64,000 nt of DNA from contig NC_089821.1 of assembly GCF_035046505.1 (NCBI RefSeq), positions 7,429,218-7,493,217 on the forward strand, read 5' to 3'. Positions 32,076-43,065 of the stretch are shown piece by piece. Position 1 is the stretch's first letter; each line of letters opens with the position of its first letter. The notes beneath the pieces are model-generated. The model was given only the letters and a program-made list of their open reading frames with translations, did not search any database and was not told where the DNA came from. The stretch comes from Tiliqua scincoides (lineage: Eukaryota; Chordata; Lepidosauria; Squamata; Scincidae). Made by a program: the position numbers and the translations under genes.

Positions 32076-32440
32076 ATGGCCCAATTCTATAGGGGCTGGT
32101 CGCCAGTTGAACGCATATTGCGTGGGCAGCGACGGCTTCTCAACCTTTGCAAAGCAACCACCAATGGCACATGCTGTCTGACCAGAGGTGGGGAACCCAG
32201 AAAAGCTTCACACACACCAGCAGATGACCAAAGAACTGCCTAGCAATGTAGGCTGGTGGGAGGGGCAGGTTGGGTGGTGGAAGGACAGGGGAACAGGATG
32301 AATGGGGAGAGGGTAGGTGGAATAGGTTGGGATGGGGCAGGGAGGAGGGTGGATCAGGCCCAAGAAGCAGGCATGTTTGGCTGCTCCCACAGAATCCTAA
32401 CCCCCTTCCTGGACCCAATCCTGGGCCAGCCATAATATTG
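32076..32440. repeat. AATCC palindromic family member
   Basis: Left end ATGGCCCAATTCTATAGGGG; right end ACCCAATCCTGGGCCAGCC. The purine-rich interior is typical of the family. Confidence 0.5.
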
Positions 32441-33330
32441 TCAGGAACATTTCTAGGGCCTAGACACCCTTCCATTTGAATCGATCCGTTAAAATTGATT
32501 TAGTTTTGAAGAGAGACACTGTTTTAATTGGTTCGTTCCAAATTGAGCGTAAGGGACACTGGTGTACGTAACCACCGTGTGCAATGCTGACGTACACACG
32601 TGTTTCCGTCTCTTCGATCAGGATAAATGTGTGAATAAGTTCTAAGATGGAGAACCTCTGGCCCCGGCCTTTGTTTTACAATTAAATTTGCCCTCAAGTT
32701 GCGCACTTATTCAAAGTGGTGGCACTTTAGATTTATCTAAATTAATTTTGCGTATCGGTCCCCAGATGAGAAATTATTAATAAACGCACCTCCGAGAGAA
32801 ATGCACGAGCGGAGCTGGGAAAATTGTCTTCAGGAACCCCCTTTAATAAATCATGCAAGAAGAAAGAAGCGGAGATTGTATGTGTTTAGTCCATACCAAA
32901 AAATGAAAGGAGGCCTATAAACTCTTTCTACATATAGACTCGGTTTATTATATATCTCAAAAGCAATTTCAAAAGTGCCTGAATTATGCCTCCTTTTCGG
33001 CTTCGAACAGAACTTAGAGCAATAAAAGGAGAAAAGTAGCCACCAAAGTTCATTTTCATATAGATTTATAGGAAAACTGCTTTGATGTCTTCTGCATTCC
33101 CTTGCCAATTAAAGAAGAAACTTCTATTAAATTTAACACCACCTCCCTCTCTCCCTCCCTCCCTCCTTTTCTCTCAGCTTCTCGCACTCGTTTTCTGTTT
33201 GCCTCCCACCCTTTGTGCTTCGAACCTCATTTATCTTTTATGAGGACTGGGCATCTTGCCATTATACTGTTGTGAATAATACAAGACTCCTGTAACCATT
33301 CAGAGTTTTTACTTTTCTTTTCCCAGTCAA
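32441..33330. other. Unique stretch, conserved-element candidate
   Basis: Free of repeats apart from a (TCCC)n patch at 33145-33175. AT-rich with retained CpGs (GACGTACACACGTGTTTCCG, TTGCGTATCGGTCC, TGCACGAGCGGAGC) and TAAT-core words. The texture resembles developmental non-coding conserved DNA; unproven. Confidence 0.4.
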
Positions 33331-33527
33331 CATATCGTGTTATTGACTTTCTCGTTCAAGGAGGTGCCATGAACTGTCCGGTGCTTTTCGGCAGTGCTGG
33401 GTGCTGAGCAACGCAGTGAACAGAACCATGTGGGGATGGTCAAACTTTCTGGGATGTCTGCCAGTTGCAGACCTACCATTGGGTTTGATGGGGCAAATGA
33501 ACCAGGCATGAGGCTGTAGGACCCCGC

Positions 33528-33595
33528 AGAAGCCTCTCTGAGGCTCCCCAATATAAGTCTCTCTTATAGCATCGGGGAACCTCAGAGAGGCTTCT
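33528..33595. repeat. Hairpin with ~22-bp arms
   Basis: GCAGAAGCCTCTCTGAGGCTCCCC-type left arm (33527-33550) and GGGGAACCTCAGAGAGGCTTCT-type right arm (33573-33595), with a 22-base loop. One mismatch is visible in the arms. Confidence 0.8.
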
Positions 33596-33740
33596 CCGAC
33601 ACAACCCTGGGTCGCGTGAGGCTCCATGAGCCTCAGGTGAGTGGAGGGGCAGATTATCATGTGGGGGTGGCAACAGCCCACGGGGGGCACCATCGCGGAC
33701 TTTTGCCCCAGGGTGTGGGGCTGGGGACGTCTGCCGCTGC

Positions 33741-33860
33741 CAATGGCATAGCTAGAGGGTGTGTAAAGCACTGAGTTCCGCAGGGAGCATCACTGCAGCA
33801 TGTTAGCAGCCCCTCCTCCTTTTTTTCGGAGCCATTCCAGGCAGGGGGAACAAATCCTCC
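33741..33860. mobile_element. Left half of a CAGTGGCATAGC hAT MITE
   Basis: CAATGGCATAGCTAGAGGG, GTAAAGCACTGAGTTCCGC and GGAGCCATTCCAGGCAGGGG; the right half is absent. Confidence 0.75.
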
Positions 33861-34490
33861 CAGGTTCAACCCCGGTGACTACTAGCTGGCAGAAACAAGG
33901 CCGGAGAAACACAACTAGCCTGCAGTGGTTCCTCTGCAATTTGTACTTACAAAACATAGCAACTAACTGAACTGAGTAAAGACATTATCCTATTCCATCT
34001 CAACTTAGAAAGTCCAATAAAGCGGATGAAAAAAAGACCATCAAGAATCTCGCCTTCTGTGCAAGCTGGAGTAATTAAATGGAAAAGACGAGATGGAGAG
34101 AAGATTGCTGTCCAGGGCTATTTTTCAGGCTGCCACTCCTCTCGTGTGGATGCCAGCACAATTTTTTCCCCTGAAGCAGACAGAGGCTGCTGCTCGCCTC
34201 ACTGCAGTATGGCTGGCCAGCTTCTGTTGCTCATTTTGCTAGTGTTCCTTCAGGAAGCAGCACATAAGCCGTTATCTGGCAGAATTCACCTTCTACTGAT
34301 ACAGCACACGGACACAGAGGACAGAAATTAATCCGGACCACAACCACGTGAAGAATACATTAGAAGACTTGGCTAAAGGGGATTTTAGACCGGGCCAGAT
34401 TTATATGATCAACCCCCTTGTGACCAACCCACCACACACACGTATTTACTTGAAGGCAACTTGGACTACAGTGTATGGCTGCAGATTTGT
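33861..34490. other. Unassigned
   Basis: Contains a 101-codon frame (34026-34331) not recognised as a protein. No splice-supported exon. Confidence 0.3.
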
Positions 34491-35020
34491 TGTATAATCA
34501 CTGGAAAAGACTGGCAATCTGATCCTGAGCTGCCCGGCTCATCGGGCTGCCGTGGTGCCAAAGTGGCTGCCATAACAGCCTATGGGCATTTGGGCAGCCG
34601 GCAGCAGCTTCCCCTGAGTAAGGAAAGTAGCCCTGCAATGGGATTATTCAACTCTGTGCTGGCCATTTAGCCGACACAAGTAAAGGAGTTCTGTGTCGGG
34701 CTGGGAGGCCCAATGTAGGGCTCTGGATCTGGTGGGGCGGAGTTCCCCCGCCCCCCTCCTGCCTTGCTCCTTCCGTGTCTTCTCCTGCCACCCCCTGCCC
34801 CAAAATGCCTCTCACCCGCCTCCCCCAATTTCCTCACTTAACTCTCCACTGCCCGGCGATCCACCATCCCCTGAAGGGTGCTGGCCTCTGAAGGGTGCCC
34901 GTGTGGGTTCGCGCTGAGCCTGCTGCACTGCTGGGCAGGGGCTAACCCCTGCAAATGTGCCTTATGGCACATTTGCAACAGTGTGTGCTGGCACTGAACT
35001 GGTGTGCACTGTTGGGCCCT
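34491..35020. repeat. AATCC palindromic family member
   Basis: Left end GGCAATCTGATCCTGAGCTG; right part CATTTGCAACAGTGTGTGCTG and GCACTGTTGGGCCCTA. The C-rich interior is shared with 8641-9130. Confidence 0.5.
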
Positions 35021-35087
35021 AAAAGGCTACCTAACATCACCATCTTCTTTTGCAAAAAAAGCTTGTTCGTTCATGAACACATTAAAT

Positions 35088-35393
35088 CAGTGGTTCCCAA
35101 CCTGTCCCTTTAAGTCAGGGTTGGAAACCTTCAGAAGACCCATAGGCGACCGTCACTTCCAGGTTCTCCCCACCAATGGTGCTACTGACTACAGGGAGGT
35201 AAGAAATCCCATAAAAACTCCTTTCTTACCTTCCTGTAGTTGACAGCAGCGGGGAGAACCCATAAGCATTAGGCACTTATTTATTAAATGACCTGGAAAT
35301 GACTGGGTCTCTGCTAGTCGACACCCTCCTTAAGGAGAGAGGATTTTTGAATGTGCTACCTGGGAGTTACAACCCTCAGGTTGGGAACCACAG
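35088..35393. mobile_element. Non-autonomous hAT, CAGTGGTTCCCAACC family
   Basis: Ends CAGTGGTTCCCAACCTG and CAGGTTGGGAACCACAG. Target sites CATTAAAT (35080-35087) and CACTAAAT (35394-35401) match 7/8. Confidence 0.85.
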
Positions 35394-35474
35394 CACTAAA
35401 TCTTAGACTCTATATTACTGAGAATTCGCTATCATTTTAAAGCCAAGTGATTTTTAAGTGATTAACGTCTATGA

Positions 35475-35812
35475 CAGGGGTGCTCACACTTTTTTGACTC
35501 AAGAGCTACTTTGAAACCCAGCAAGGCCCGGAGATCTACCAGGGGGGAAGGAAGCGTCTGACAGACACCCCCTTTAATGTATGGAGCCCGTGCTGGAGTC
35601 TAGTCGGTTTCGTCAGTTTTGTTGCTGCATGCCTGAAGAGCAGCTAAAGTGTCAGTTTCAGTGTCAGTTTAGTGTCAGCTAAATATGTCAGTTTCGTCTA
35701 GTCACTAGACGAAACTGACATATTAACAGTTTGGAGAGACACGGCTCCGCGATCTACTCATTTTGCCTCGCGATCTACCGGTAGATCGTGATCCACATAT
35801 TGAGCACCCCTG
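35475..35812. mobile_element. Non-autonomous hAT, CAGGGGTGCTCACAC family
   Basis: Exact 8-bp target duplication GTCTATGA (35467-35474, 35813-35820). Ends CAGGGGTGCTCACAC and ATTGAGCACCCCTG. The interior has TCAGTTTCGTCTAGTC-type repeats, including a perfect hairpin with 17-base arms and a one-base loop (about 35686-35720), and the palindromic CGATCTACCGGTAGATCG. Confidence 0.93.
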
Positions 35813-35883
35813 GTCTATGACTTTTGAATCCAAATAGGGAAACAGTATTCTAGCCCAATAATGTTGTTCAAATTTGTTTAGCT

Positions 35884-36710
35884 CAGTGTTTCCCAAACTG
35901 TAGGTTGGGACCCACCAGTGGGTCGCGAGCCAATTTTTGGTGGGTCACAAAATGTTTTTGAAATACTAAAAAAACCACACATTTTTGCATGCACACTTGC
36001 CAAGTTTGCAGTAGAAAATTGTTAGCTGGAATGCTGACCTGTGGTATGAGGTCATCTTCATACTCCCAAATTTATTATTTATTAACAGTATTTATATACC
36101 GCTTTTCAACTAAAAGTTCACAAAGCGGTTTACAGAGAAAAATCAAATAACTAAATGGCTCCCTGTCCCAAAAGGGCTCACAATCTAAAAAGATGCAAAA
36201 AGAACACCAGCAGACAGCCACTAGAACAGACAGTGCTGGGGTGAGGTGGGCCAGTTACTCTCCCCCTGCTAAAAAAAAAGGAGCACCCACTTGAAAAAGT
36301 GCCTCTTACCCAATTAGCAGGGGTAAAACAGGGGTAAAATTAAAACATCATGTTTTCTGATTTTCTCTAGTAATTAGCGTGAACCCATTTTCAGTCTTTT
36401 GTCTGACCTGGAAGTCCCTAACTTCACATCTTGCTCTCCAGTTCAGCCTTCTGAGTACTGTGGAATGACTGTAAACATTTGGAGGAACAGGGAGTTTCTA
36501 GGGAGTCCATTTCTAGGGAGAGTATAGCAAATGTCTGTACACACACGTATACTATACTTAAGGTGTCTAGCCGTCTTGGAAGCACTGAACCCCAATTACT
36601 ATTACTTAATAAATATTTCTTACTAGATTTCCTTTTATTTGTATAGTGAGTCGTGATAGGTTGTCATTTTAAAAAGTGGGTCTTGGTGTTAAAAAATTTG
36701 AGAAGCACTG
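35884..36710. mobile_element. hAT, CAGTGTTTCCCAAACTG family, with an inner insertion
   Basis: Ends CAGTGTTTCCCAAACTGTAGG and TTTGAGAAGCACTG. Target sites GTTTAGCT (35876-35883) and GTTTAGCC (36711-36718) match 7/8. It is longer than its relatives because it carries the repeat at about 36076-36330. Confidence 0.88.
36076..36330. repeat. Unclassified repeat with ACCGCTTT / AAAGCGGT arms
   Basis: TATTTATATACCGCTTTTCA and ACAAAGCGGTTTACAGAG form a short hairpin. GGCTCCCTGTCCCAAAAGGG and CTCACAATCTAAAAAG follow. A related unit is at 47040-47115 (TATTTATATACCGCCTTTC ... AAGGCGGTTTGCACAGG). This kind of sequence is common in squamate DNA in my memory; class unknown. Confidence 0.55.
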
Positions 36711-36718
36711 GTTTAGCC

Positions 36719-37552
36719 ATATGATGTGCCTTTTCCTGGGGAAAAAAAACAGCCCCATTTGTCATTAATCCTGAATGGACATGAACATTCTATGACATCA
36801 CAGCAGCTTATCCAATGGCTCTGAGAACATGTAAATAATAGGCAACAAGCAAGTGGCAACGATAAACTTTTCATTTATTATACACTTATTATTTCACTTA
36901 TATTATGAATTACACCAAACATTACCATAGATCAAAAGAAGAACTGCATTTGTTCAGTGATCTATGTAACAGATCATGGTAGTTTATTGCAATGCTGAAA
37001 ATGTTGTGCGTGTATGTTGGGGGCTTTGGTCAGGCAGACTTTTTCTCTGCTAATACCTGAGCTGTGGGTTTTTTGTGATTACTAATTTGACACCTGAGCT
37101 GCTGCTGAAAAACAAAGTGTTCTTTCTCCTTGCACAGATGAAATTAAAATAACCTAGTCAATTTTCCTGCTTGATCACTGTCACAAGAGAAGCGAGAAGA
37201 AATTGCTGGTGGCAAACACATGTTGCATTCAACTTGCTGACAGGCATCTTTCGTGTCCGTAAGAACCAAACAAATTGGAGAATGTGTGGACTGAGTGGAG
37301 GCTGTTTGGAAGCTGCGTGCCTTCCATTTTCCTTCATCAATTTCACACCCGAGATTGGTGCCAGACGGGCCGGGGAGTGGGCAAAGAAGGACACAGACAG
37401 AAAGCAGCTAAAGTACAGGCAAGAAAGTAGCTAGAAGGAGTGCACTTCACAGTACCAAGTCGATATGCAACCTGAATCTCAATTACATGAAGTAGTAGGG
37501 GGAAAGGGACTGACCCTGTTCCTCATACCATTGTACCTCAATTACGGCCCAA
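36719..37552. other. Unique DNA
   Basis: AT-rich, no repeats recognised. A plus 87-codon frame and a minus 78-codon frame overlap at 37158-37434; neither is recognised. Confidence 0.4.
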
Positions 37553-37700
37553 TCGGTGACTTAACTAGTGGGGTGCAAAGCACTAAGTTTTGCAGGGAGT
37601 CTCACCACGGTGTGCGAGCAGCCCCTCCCCTTTGGAGCCATTCTGGGCGATGAGAGCAAAACGGAGATGTACATCTTTTCTCCGGCATTCGCCTCTGTTT
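37553..37700. mobile_element. Left half of a CAGTGGCATAGC hAT MITE
   Basis: CGGTGACTTAACTAGTGGGG, then GCAAAGCACTAAGTTTTGCA and GGAGCCATTCTGGGCGATGA. The right half is missing. Confidence 0.75.
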
Positions 37701-37979
37701 TGCGAGCTCTGTGGGGCAGCTGGAGAAATAACAGAGAAAGAAGGAACACCATGGAGAGGTTTCTCATACTGATTCAGCCTACTGGTCGATCTGGCCTAGA
37801 TTGTCTGCCAGCCTCATGTGCCGATTCTGCCACATTCGGTCCATCCCTGCTGATTCTGTTTCAGCCCATACTCTACCACTCACTAAGCAGCTAAATTATT
37901 TCCCTAGATCCAGGGCTTGTCTGGGTTCTGAATCAAATCGCACACCTTCAGCAAAAATCATGCTTCTAGTCCAGTGAAC

Positions 37980-38515
37980 ATAACATAAGAACAGCCCCAC
38001 TGGATCAGGCCATAGGCCCATCTAGTCCAGCTTCCTGTTATCTTACAGTGGCCCACCAAATGCCCCCAGGAACACACCAGATAACAAGAGACCTCATCCT
38101 GGTGCCCTCCCTTGCATCTGGCATCTGGCCCATTTCTAAAATCAGGAGGTTGCACATACACATCATGGCTTATAACCCATAATGGATCTTTCCTCCAGAA
38201 ACTTGTCCAATCCCCTTTTAAAGGCTTCCAGGCCAGATGCCGTCACCACATCCTGCAGCAAGGAGTTCCACAGACCGACCACATGCTGAGTAAAGAAATA
38301 TTTTCTTTTGTCTGTCCTAACCCTCCCAACACTCAATTTTAGTGGATGTCCCCTTGTTCTGGTGTTATGTGAGAGTGTAAAGAGCATCTCTCTATCCACT
38401 TAATCCTTCCCATGCATAATTTTGTATGTCTCAATCATGTCCCCCTTCAGGCATCTCTTTTCTTGGCTGAAGGGGCCCAAACGCCGTAGCCTTTCCTCAT
38501 GAGGAACGTGTTTCC
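37980..38515 (-). mobile_element. LINE-B fossil with open C-terminal frame
   Basis: Minus strand: 38399 down to 38163 is an uninterrupted 78-codon frame with HNTRTRGHPLKLSVGRVRTD, KRKYFFTQHVVGLWNSLLQD and FKRGLDKFLEERSIMGYKP. Upstream coding remnants run to about 38515 (CGTAGCCTTTCCTCATGAGG). The tail unit ends at 37980. Confidence 0.9.
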
Positions 38516-38523
38516 TCATTCCT

Positions 38524-39055
38524 CAGTGTTTCTGAAGCGGCGGGTCAGGACCCACCAGGTGGGTCGCGAGCCAATTTCAGTTGGGTCCCCATTCATTTCA
38601 AGGTTATTTTATTTTTTGTATATTAGACTTGATGCTACCATGGTATGCAACTGTATTTGAGGATATGTTACAGATCTGTACCTTTAACAGGCTACTATGC
38701 TTTTAACCATGATAGTCAATAGGGGTTACCACACTCCCAGGTAAGTGTGGAAAGGGTTGCAGACTTTGGGATGTTTGGGGAATTTTTTTTAAAAACAGAT
38801 CAGCAACTACTTGGGAGGTTAGGAGAGTTCTTCTTTATTTTAAATAAATGTTTAAAATTATACTTAATATAAACTTATCATTTACTTAATTAGATTTGAT
38901 TTTGTTATTTGTGGGGTATTAAAATTTTTCCTGTGTGATGATGTCATTTCCGGTTTGACATCACTTCCAGGTTAATGACATCACTTCTGGTGGGTTCTGA
39001 CAGATTGTCATTCTAAAAAAGTGGGTCCTGGTGCTAAAAAGTTTGAGAACCACTG
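38524..39055. mobile_element. hAT, CAGTGGTTCTCA family, reversed
   Basis: Ends CAGTGTTTCTGAAGCGG and GTTTGAGAACCACTG. The interior has GGTGGGTCGCGAGCCAATTT, ATGATGTCATTTCCGG and CATTCTAAAAAAGTGGGTCC. It sits directly beside the LINE-B 5' edge. Flanking 8-mers do not match. Confidence 0.85.
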
Positions 39056-39841
39056 CTCTAGCCCATGTCATTCAGCAGGAACTTGTTCTGAGAATTTATG
39101 CTCAAGATGTCAGGTGAAGCACCATTGATTCCCATGCTCGCTGGACAGATCATCCTGTAAATAGAGTCACAGACAGCAGACTTCCTGATCCAGGTACCTG
39201 GGTGGCAACCAAAAGCAATGGTTACATGTCTTGGTGTATCGACAGCTCCCTCTTCTGGTAAGTTGCGGTAAACTGGAGGCCCAGCTTGAGATCTATGATG
39301 CTTTGTATGGACGCTATGTAGCACTGGTACAATGGGAATGAGTGAGCAAAGGCTCATTGATGGGCAGTATTAAATTAACTTAATATTAATTATTTTGGTT
39401 TCCGACTGCAGCTGCCAGTGGTAAAGAGACGGTGAACTTTCCAAGGATAAATATAGGAGAGCCTTATTTATTTTCCTATAAGCAGGCACCACATCTCTGT
39501 TTTCACAGTACGTGCTGTAAATAAGAATCAAGGCAGATGCTTCGGGGCTGTGACATACATACATTTTCTGTGGGAGCACTTGGATGAAGCCGCACTGCTC
39601 CCATTAATGTTAATGTGAGTTAACCTAGTAGATGAGCTGACTCAGTAGAAAAAGTAAGAAGGTGATCATCCAGCAAGAGTGCTCTGCCTGGTGTCGAGAG
39701 CCAAACGGCACATCAGTTCTGGCACTGGAAAAACAATAAAAGAGGCTCTCTGCCTCCTGCTCTAGATACAGCTCGAGCTCCTGGGCTGAATGGAGAAAGG
39801 AGGACAGGCTTGCCTTTCCTGCAAAGAGGAGGAAAATCACG
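39056..39841. other. Unique DNA with an unexplained 99-codon frame
   Basis: A minus frame at 39357-39058 stays open for 99 codons (contains VTIAFGCHPGTWIRKSAV) but I recognise no family with confidence. The rest holds nothing notable. Confidence 0.3.
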
Positions 39842-40231
39842 GCAGGCTCTTGTTATCTGGTGTGCTCCCTGGGGCATTTGGTGGGCCGCTGTGAGATACA
39901 GGAAGCTGGACTAGATGGGCCTATGGCCTGATCCAGTGGTGCTGTTCTTATGTTCTTAACTACAATTCCCAGGAAGCCTTGCAGGTCTCTTGTTATCTGG
40001 TGTGCTCCCTGGGGCATTTGGTGGGCCGCTGTGAGATACAGGAAGCTGGACTAGGTGGGCCTATGGCCTGATCCAGTGGGGCTGTTCTTATGTTCTTAAC
40101 TACAATTCCCAGGAAGCCTTGCAGGTCTCTTGTTATCAGGTGTGCTCCTGGGGCATTTGGTGGGCCGCTGTGAGATACAGGAAGCTGGACTAGGTGGGCC
40201 TGTGGCCTGATCCAGTGGGGCTGTTCTTATG
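39842..40231 (+). repeat. LINE-B tail array, three 140-bp units
   Basis: Unit starts (GGTCTCTTGTTAT) lie at about 39844, 39984 and 40124, an exact 140-base spacing. Each unit has GATACAGGAAGCTGGACTAG and CTGTTCTTATGTTCTTAA. Linkers read ACTACAATTCCCAGGAAGCC. No coding part is attached. Confidence 0.93.
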
Positions 40232-40676
40232 AAACATGCCATTGATGACCACCAATTTATCATCCCATCATTATCTTCCTTGCGCCACTAAGTTGACGTA
40301 TGACAAACACTTTTACATGAATTGTAAGCGTCTTCATATTGTTTTAATTTGTTTAAGTCGGCAGGTTATCAACTGACTTCCTTCACCAAGTATTTACACA
40401 CTGAGACCAAAATACTTGATACAGTCGGACTGCATCTTGCAGGAGATAGACTTGTGGGAATTCAACTTTGTGGGGTCAGCAGACCAAAACCAAAAACCAA
40501 AAAACCAAAACCCAGCAGTTTAAACACTCCTGCCCCCACTCTACTTACTATACATGCCCTGGAGGGAACCTGAGATCGGAGAATGAAACTGTTGTTCTGC
40601 CTGCTTCTTGCCATTTTCCAGTACGCATTTTCCTAATGTCAGGATTCTCAAGGCAATTTTGAGCATACATGATTTA
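40232..40676. other. Unique DNA
   Basis: Includes an A/C-rich CCAAAACCAAAAACC patch at about 40486-40512. No gene. Confidence 0.35.
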
Positions 40677-40775
40677 GAGCCCAGTCTTATGCATGTCTAT
40701 TCGGAAGTAAGACCCATTATAGTCAGTGGGGCTTACTCCCAGGTAAGTGTGAATAGGATTGCAGCTTTAACTTTA
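40677..40775. mobile_element. ~95-bp AATCC-type MITE
   Basis: GAGCCCAGTCTTATGCATG, TCGGAAGTAAGACCCATT, GGGGCTTACTCCCAGG and TGAATAGGATTGCAGC. Confidence 0.7.
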
Positions 40776-40825
40776 TGTACTCACTCTGAAACACAACTCT
40801 CAGGCGAGGTGCATGCTGACTGTGG

Positions 40826-41272
40826 GCCCAATCCTGAACACCCTCAGTGTTGACGCTGAGCTGCAGTGCTGGCACTGGGTGTCACAAACGTGCCATAAGG
40901 CATGTCCACAGCACCCAGAGAGGAGAGGTTGCTGACACTGGGCCAGTGCCAATTGGCGCTGAGCTTCAGTGCCACATGGTTGACCAACCAGTGCTCCAGT
41001 AGTGCTGGCTAGTGTTGAGTAGTTTCGGTGTGGGGGGAGTTGGGGAGTGGACAGAATGGGGCAGGGGGAGGAACTGGGGTGGGAGGCCACCAGATGCTGA
41101 ACTGCGTGTCAGGCCAGAAGGATAAAGAAATAGCCAGCACAGACTTGAGAAGCCCCATTGCGGGGCTTGAAGCTTTCTCCAAGGAGACCTCCAGCAGCGC
41201 TGCTAGATGCAGTGGTAGCTGTTTTGATTCTACTGCACCTGTCACTGGCTTCAGGATTGGGCTGTGGCAAGA
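40826..41272. repeat. Long AATCC palindromic family member, both ends present
   Basis: Ends GGGCCCAATCCTGAACACC and CTTCAGGATTGGGCTG are inverted. The interior has CACAAACGTGCCATAAGGC and GAGAAGCCCCATTGCGGGGC (a hairpin). Confidence 0.65.
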
Positions 41273-42554
41273 TTTGCAAAGATGAGTCCTTCTGTGCTGC
41301 AGTCTCAATACTTTCCCTCCTGCACTGTAAGCAACCGGTGTATTAGTGTGTCTGCATGTTCAATTTCCTGTGTCGGGAGCTTAGACAAGGAGCTGGATTT
41401 TAGTTCTCTGCCTGCCGTTTTAACGACCAGAATGAATTTCTTTTTCCACTACGTGCATTTTGGTACCCCTGTTTGTATCCTCTCTTACAACCTGTTAGTA
41501 TGCAGTCCTCTCCTCCACTGGCTAAGCAGAACTTTCTGTCAAACGCTGTTGGGATAAACGTTCAAATCCCATGGAAATCAAAAGATGTTTCTTGGCAAAT
41601 CCATGGGGATCTTTTCAGCAGAGGCCCAGGTGCAGAGGATGACTAACTGGAGCTGCCAGAGCCAAGGAAATGTGTGATTGACTCACTTTTGGCACCCTTT
41701 GAAAGGGTTTGAACACAAATGACTCTCAGAACCATCTTGGTCATCTTCCCAGAGGCACCAACTTGTAGCAGGAAGCAAAGAAAGGTATTTGCCTTAAGAA
41801 TCTTATATTTTTCTAGTCACGTTTTTTAAGGGCTCTAGAAATATTATCTTCTTTTTAAATGCCATGTGGCCTCCAACTTCTTTTAACATGAATTCCACTT
41901 TGCTTTCTAATTGTGATCATATTCTTGCAGCTGTGTGAACCGCCAAGATGGTAGCAATTGAAGATGTGAGAACGGCAGCACAAACTGGGCTCCTTCAAAT
42001 AATTTAACTATTTATTGTGTATAGCTCACTGGAAAAAGCCCAGTACACAAAACTGTGGTGAAAAACCAGTACAGCTTACATTGGGGCCCACACTATTCAC
42101 TCCATACCCACACTCTAGGCCTCCAGGCCTCCTCGGGTACTCCTCGGACCTCTGCAAGATCTTTAGCTGGTATCCTTCTGAGGAGAGCCCTGGGGCAGGT
42201 CTGAGCCAAGAAGGGAAGAATAAGATCTCGGAGTGCATGGCTGCCACCAAGATCCTTCCCTTCTTGCATCTGACTTATGCCTGTCCTGAACTACCCCAAC
42301 CATCATCCTCCCTCACTGCCAACTGACTGGTGATGGTGGGAGATGGTGGAGGTTTGGCAGGCTTCTGTTGCCCATGAAGGCCACAGCCCACCAAGTGGCA
42401 TTCCCACCATTGGCTGAAGACTTACACTGATGGACCATGAAATTCATCAGTGTAAGGCTCAGATAGAATTGGGCAGTGACTTACTCTAGATTCTTTTCAG
42501 TCCAAGTCCAGGCTTCAAACCATTCAACCACAGGCTCAACCTTACAGGTTCAAC
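41273..42554. other. Unassigned, no gene recognised
   Basis: 42015-42326 carries 103- and 74-codon frames on opposite strands without recognised homology. 42380-42470 ends in an inverted TTACACTGATG / CATCAGTGTAAGG pair. Confidence 0.35.
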
Positions 42555-42705
42555 CACTCTCGTTGCCAGATGCAAGGGAGGGCACCAGGATGAGGTCACT
42601 TGTTATCTGGTGTGCTCCTGGGGCATTTGGTGGGCCGCTGTGAGATACAGGAAGCTGGACTAGATGGGCCTATGGCCTGATCCAGTGGGGCTGTTCTTAT
42701 GTGAA
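42555..42705 (+). mobile_element. LINE-B 3' tail
   Basis: GATGCAAGGGAGGGCACCAGG to GGGGCTGTTCTTATGTG; one unit. Confidence 0.88.
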
Positions 42706-42865
42706 GATGACTGAAGGTCTGAAGCACATCAACTATGAACCAAGATTAAGGGGTGGTTAATTGAGAGAAAAAGATTAAGGGGAATATCTGAAAGGGTATC
42801 ATCTTGAAGGAGGAGAAGGAAGTGTTTACCAAGTGCAAAACCATAGAGCTTAATGGTACAGCACA

Positions 42866-43065
42866 ACTTTACGTGCAACCTCCTGATTTTAGAAATGGGC
42901 TATGTCAGAATGCCAATGCAAGGGAGGGCACCTGGATGCAGGTCTCTTGTTATCAGGTGTGCTCCTGGGGCATTTGGTGGGCCGCTGTGAGATACAGGAA
43001 GCTGGACTAGATGGGCCTATGGCCTGATCCAGTGGGGCTGTTCATATGTTCTTATATTCTTACAA
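42866..43065 (+). mobile_element. LINE-B 3' tail
   Basis: CAACCTCCTGATTTTAGAAA, then GGGCTATGTCAGAATGCC, to GTTCATATGTTCTTATATTC; one unit with a longer 3' UTR. Confidence 0.88.

Noticed and set aside
39058-39357. 99-codon minus frame with VTIAFGCHPGTW, considered as a TatD-like remnant
   Set aside because: Only the GCHP word is suggestive; the surrounding residues do not follow the family and no splice sites support it.
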